Part shown: positions 54,860-56,780 of the stretch, in pieces | Layout of the letters: each line of letters starts with the position of its first letter | Numbering within the stretch: the first letter of the stretch is position 1 | Assembly (NCBI GenBank): GCA_021779135.1 | Contig: JAJYBH010000005.1 | Span: 1-56,780, forward strand | Origin: Deltaproteobacteria bacterium | Lineage (GTDB): Bacteria; Desulfobacterota; Desulfuromonadia; Geobacterales; Pseudopelobacteraceae | Direction of reading: 5' to 3' | Length of the DNA stretch: 56,780 bases | Made by a program: the position numbers and the translations under genes | Notes under the pieces: model-generated | Seen by the model: only the letters and a program-made list of their open reading frames with translations | What the model was told of the DNA's origin: nothing | The model's database searches: none

Positions 54860-56112
54860 GTCGTCGGGATACGAAACAGGAAAACCTGACCTGTTCCTTC
54901 TGCGGCAAAAGCCAGGAAGAGGTCAAGAAGCTTATCGCCGGACCGGCGGTGTACATCTGTGACGAATGCATCGAACTCTGCAACGACATCATTGCGGAAG
55001 AGATGAAGATCGAGGAAACTCTGGGTCCGGACTTGAAGAAACTGCCCAAACCCAGGGAGATCAAGGACATCCTCGATGAATACGTCATCGGTCAGGACAA
55101 GGCCAAAAAGGTCCTCTCGGTAGCCGTCTACAACCATTACAAACGCATCGAATCCGGCCAGAAGCCTGGTGACGTCGAGATGCAGAAAAGCAACATCCTG
55201 CTGCTCGGCCCGACCGGCTCGGGCAAGACACTCCTGGCCCAGACACTGGCCCGCATCCTCAAGGTCCCCTTTGCCATGGCCGACGCCACCAATCTGACCG
55301 AGGCCGGCTATGTGGGTGAAGATGTCGAGAACATCATCCTGAGCCTGCTGCAGGCTGCCGATTATGATGTGGAGCGGGCCCAGAAGGGCATTGTCTACAT
55401 TGACGAGATCGACAAGATCGCCCGCAAGAGCGAGTCACCTTCGCTGACCCGCGATGTATCCGGCGAGGGTGTTCAACAGGCCCTGCTCAAGATCATCGAA
55501 GGCACGGTTGCCAGCATCCCGCCCAAAGGCGGGCGCAAACACCCCCAACAGGAATTCATGAAGGTCGATACCACCAATATCCTCTTCATCTGTGGAGGCG
55601 CTTTTGCCGGACTGGAGAGTGTCATCCAGCAGCGCATCGGCATGAAGAGCCTGGGATTCGGCGCCGATGTGAAGAAGCGGGTCGAGAAAAAAGTGGGTGA
55701 GCTGCTCCTTAATGTCACACCCGATGACCTGCTCAAATACGGCTACATACCGGAGTTCATTGGCCGGCTGCCCATGCTGGCAACCCTGACGGAGCTGGAT
55801 GAAGACGCCATGGTTCAGATTCTCAAGGAGCCCAAGAATGCCCTGGTCAAACAGTATCAGAAACTGTTCGATCTGGAAGGCGTCCGTCTTCGCTTTACCG
55901 ACGGTTCGCTGGTGGCCATCGCCAAGGAAGCGCTCAAGCGCAACACCGGCGCTCGCGGCTTGCGCTCCATCCTTGAGAATTCCATGCTGGATATCATGTA
56001 TGATGTCCCCTCCCAGCCCAGCGTTCGTGAGGTTGTCATCAGTGAAGACGTCATCTATCACAAGGAAAAGCCCATTGTGGTCTACGAGCAGCAGGTCAAC
56101 GACGCGGCCTGA
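54856..56112 (+). CDS. clpX: ATP-dependent Clp protease ATP-binding subunit ClpX
   Basis: 418 residues. N-terminal zinc finger CSFC...CDEC, Walker [13 protein letters not shown], Walker [12 protein letters not shown], and the substrate-pore region near [12 protein letters not shown]. Unfolds substrates for ClpP. In many proteobacteria lon follows; here an HU gene follows instead. Confidence 0.97.
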   Translation: MSRRDTKQENLTCSFCGKSQEEVKKLIAGPAVYICDECIELCNDIIAEEMKIEETLGPDLKKLPKPREIKDILDEYVIGQDKAKKVLSVAVYNHYKRIESGQKPGDVEMQKSNILLLGPTGSGKTLLAQTLARILKVPFAMADATNLTEAGYVGEDVENIILSLLQAADYDVERAQKGIVYIDEIDKIARKSESPSLTRDVSGEGVQQALLKIIEGTVASIPPKGGRKHPQQEFMKVDTTNILFICGGAFAGLESVIQQRIGMKSLGFGADVKKRVEKKVGELLLNVTPDDLLKYGYIPEFIGRLPMLATLTELDEDAMVQILKEPKNALVKQYQKLFDLEGVRLRFTDGSLVAIAKEALKRNTGARGLRSILENSMLDIMYDVPSQPSVREVVISEDVIYHKEKPIVVYEQQVNDAA

Positions 56113-56124
56113 CGCAGCAGCAAC

Positions 56125-56147
56125 AACCTGTACAATATAAACAGGTT
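56125..56147. repeat. Inverted repeat after clpX
   Basis: AACCTGT and ACAGGTT arms around 9 AT-rich bases, 12 bp after the clpX stop. No T-run, so possibly a factor-dependent end or an operator for hup. Confidence 0.4.
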
Positions 56148-56248
56148 ACAATTACTGATCCTTGGCATGTCCCGCAAGGGGATCATTCAATATGGGGTCA
56201 GAATGCCTCTCATGGCCCGTAAACTGTACGTTTGCGAGTATTTTTTTC

Positions 56249-56277
56249 TTGACAGTCATCGAATGAATCTGTTAAAC
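56249..56277 (+). promoter_or_regulatory. Sigma-70 promoter for the HU gene
   Basis: Consensus TTGACA and TTAAAC with a 17-base spacer, about 45 bp before the ATG. Confidence 0.65.
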
Positions 56278-56321
56278 ACTGAGTCGCTTTGATTAACACT
56301 CAAAAATTCAGGAGGTGTAAC

Positions 56322-56600
56322 ATGACAAAAGCAGAACTGATTAGCGCTGTAGCAGCGAAGGCCGGTCTGAAAAAGGTTGAAGCCGAGAAAGCCGTTGCCG
56401 CATTCATTGCTACCGTAACTGAAGGCCTCAAGAAGGGCGACAAGTTGAGCCTGGTCGGCTTCGGAACCTTCTCTACCGCCAAAAGGGCTGCCCGCAAAGG
56501 TCAAAACCCCCAGACCGGCAAGAAGATCAATATTCCTGCTGCAACCGTGCCTAAATTCAAGCCCGGCAAGACCCTGAAAGAAGCCGTTAACAGCAAATAA
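56322..56600 (+). CDS. hup: DNA-binding protein HU
   Basis: 92 residues. Histone-like dimer that bends DNA; signature GFGTFSTAKRAARKGQNPQTGKKINIPAATVPKFKPGKTLKEAVN. AGGAGG lies 7 nt before the ATG, and the upstream frame lacks a ribosome site. Confidence 0.97.
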   Translation: MTKAELISAVAAKAGLKKVEAEKAVAAFIATVTEGLKKGDKLSLVGFGTFSTAKRAARKGQNPQTGKKINIPAATVPKFKPGKTLKEAVNSK

Positions 56601-56606
56601 TATTTT

Positions 56607-56628
56607 CACAGGCATAAAGCCTGTGTTT
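56607..56628 (+). terminator. Hairpin terminator after hup
   Basis: CACAGGC-ATAAA-GCCTGTG stem followed by a short TTT, 7 bp after the hup stop and 2 bp before tRNA-Asp. The T-run is short, so some read-through into the tRNAs is possible. Confidence 0.6.
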
Positions 56629-56630
56629 GC

Positions 56631-56707
56631 GGGGTTGTAGCTCAGTCGGTTAGAGTGCCAGCCTGTCACGCTGGAAGTCGCGGGTTCGAGCCCCGTCAAC
56701 CCCGCCA
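56631..56707 (+). tRNA. tRNA-Asp (anticodon GUC)
   Basis: Acceptor GGGGTTG pairs with CAACCCC; anticodon loop CTGTCAC; discriminator G and CCA encoded. Confidence 0.97.
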
Positions 56708-56717
56708 TAATAGTTCA

Positions 56718-56780
56718 GGGCGAATAGCTCAGCTGGGAGAGCGCCAGCCTTACAAGCTGGATGTCACAGGTTCGATCCCT
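56718..56780 (+). tRNA. tRNA-Val (anticodon UAC), cut by window edge
   Basis: GGGCGAATAGCTCAGC start, anticodon stem CCAGC/GCTGG with TTACA; the T-arm begins but the acceptor 3' half lies outside. Confidence 0.93.

Overview
This window looks like chromosome of a Geobacterales-type deltaproteobacterium (Geobacter / Pelobacter propionicus / Trichlorobacter-like). The reasons are the mix of a selenocysteine formate dehydrogenase, several c-type cytochromes including a seven-heme NapC/NirT-type inner-membrane protein, hopanoid genes, tungsten-type aldehyde:ferredoxin oxidoreductase, superoxide reductase and sigma-54 signalling. The genus is inferred from gene content, not from a search.

Layout. 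1-3.8 kb (minus): formate dehydrogenase-N type beta subunit (cut by the window edge) and alpha subunit, with an in-frame TGA read as selenocysteine. 3.9-11 kb (minus): a redox-stress block with a receiver-only response regulator, a Tat-exported superoxide reductase, bacterioferritin, ferredoxin, a flavin-binding-fold protein, a multi-PAS/GAF histidine kinase broken by a frameshift, an ADP-ribosylglycohydrolase and a ferritin-like protein. 11.4-14.6 kb (plus): an NtrC-type sigma-54 activator, a coiled-coil lipoprotein and an L,D-transpeptidase, then a truncated second transpeptidase and an AT-rich orphan membrane gene. 15.5-25.1 kb (plus): HtrA protease, ClC channel, YfdX, MRJP-like lipoprotein, two small cytochromes, UspA, a LolA-like protein and a seven-heme cytochrome. 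25.2-28.1 kb (minus): EmrAB-type efflux pair. 28.3-36.2 kb (minus): a complete nine-gene V/A-type ATPase operon (G/H-I-K-E-C-F-A-B-D) whose K subunit carries the glutamine and Glu-Thr of Na+-binding rotor subunits. 36.3-40.8 kb: SpoIIAA-like protein, lipoprotein thiol peroxidase, MlaC/HpnM-like protein, PilZ protein, quinone oxidoreductase. 40.9-47.2 kb (minus): hopanoid genes hpnH, dxs, hpnA, shc. 47.4-56.8 kb (plus): yhbY, gph, aor, yraN, split NAD synthetase, SUI1, tRNA-Leu, tig-clpP-clpX, HU, tRNA-Asp, tRNA-Val.

The most interesting result is regulatory. The four gene-free stretches longer than 300 bp each hold a sigma-54-type promoter (GG-N10-GC) preceded by copies of a 14-bp palindrome, GCAA-N6-TTGC. 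In three cases two copies lie 87-90 bp apart, with the nearer one about 75-77 bp from the -24 element. The target genes are a ferritin-like protein plus ADP-ribosylglycohydrolase, a lipoprotein (with an L,D-transpeptidase behind it), a lipoprotein thiol peroxidase, and the flavin-binding-fold protein. Two further copies sit in tandem upstream of the ferredoxin. An NtrC-type activator lies in the middle of this set. I infer a sigma-54-controlled redox/envelope-stress regulon; the link to this particular activator is untested.
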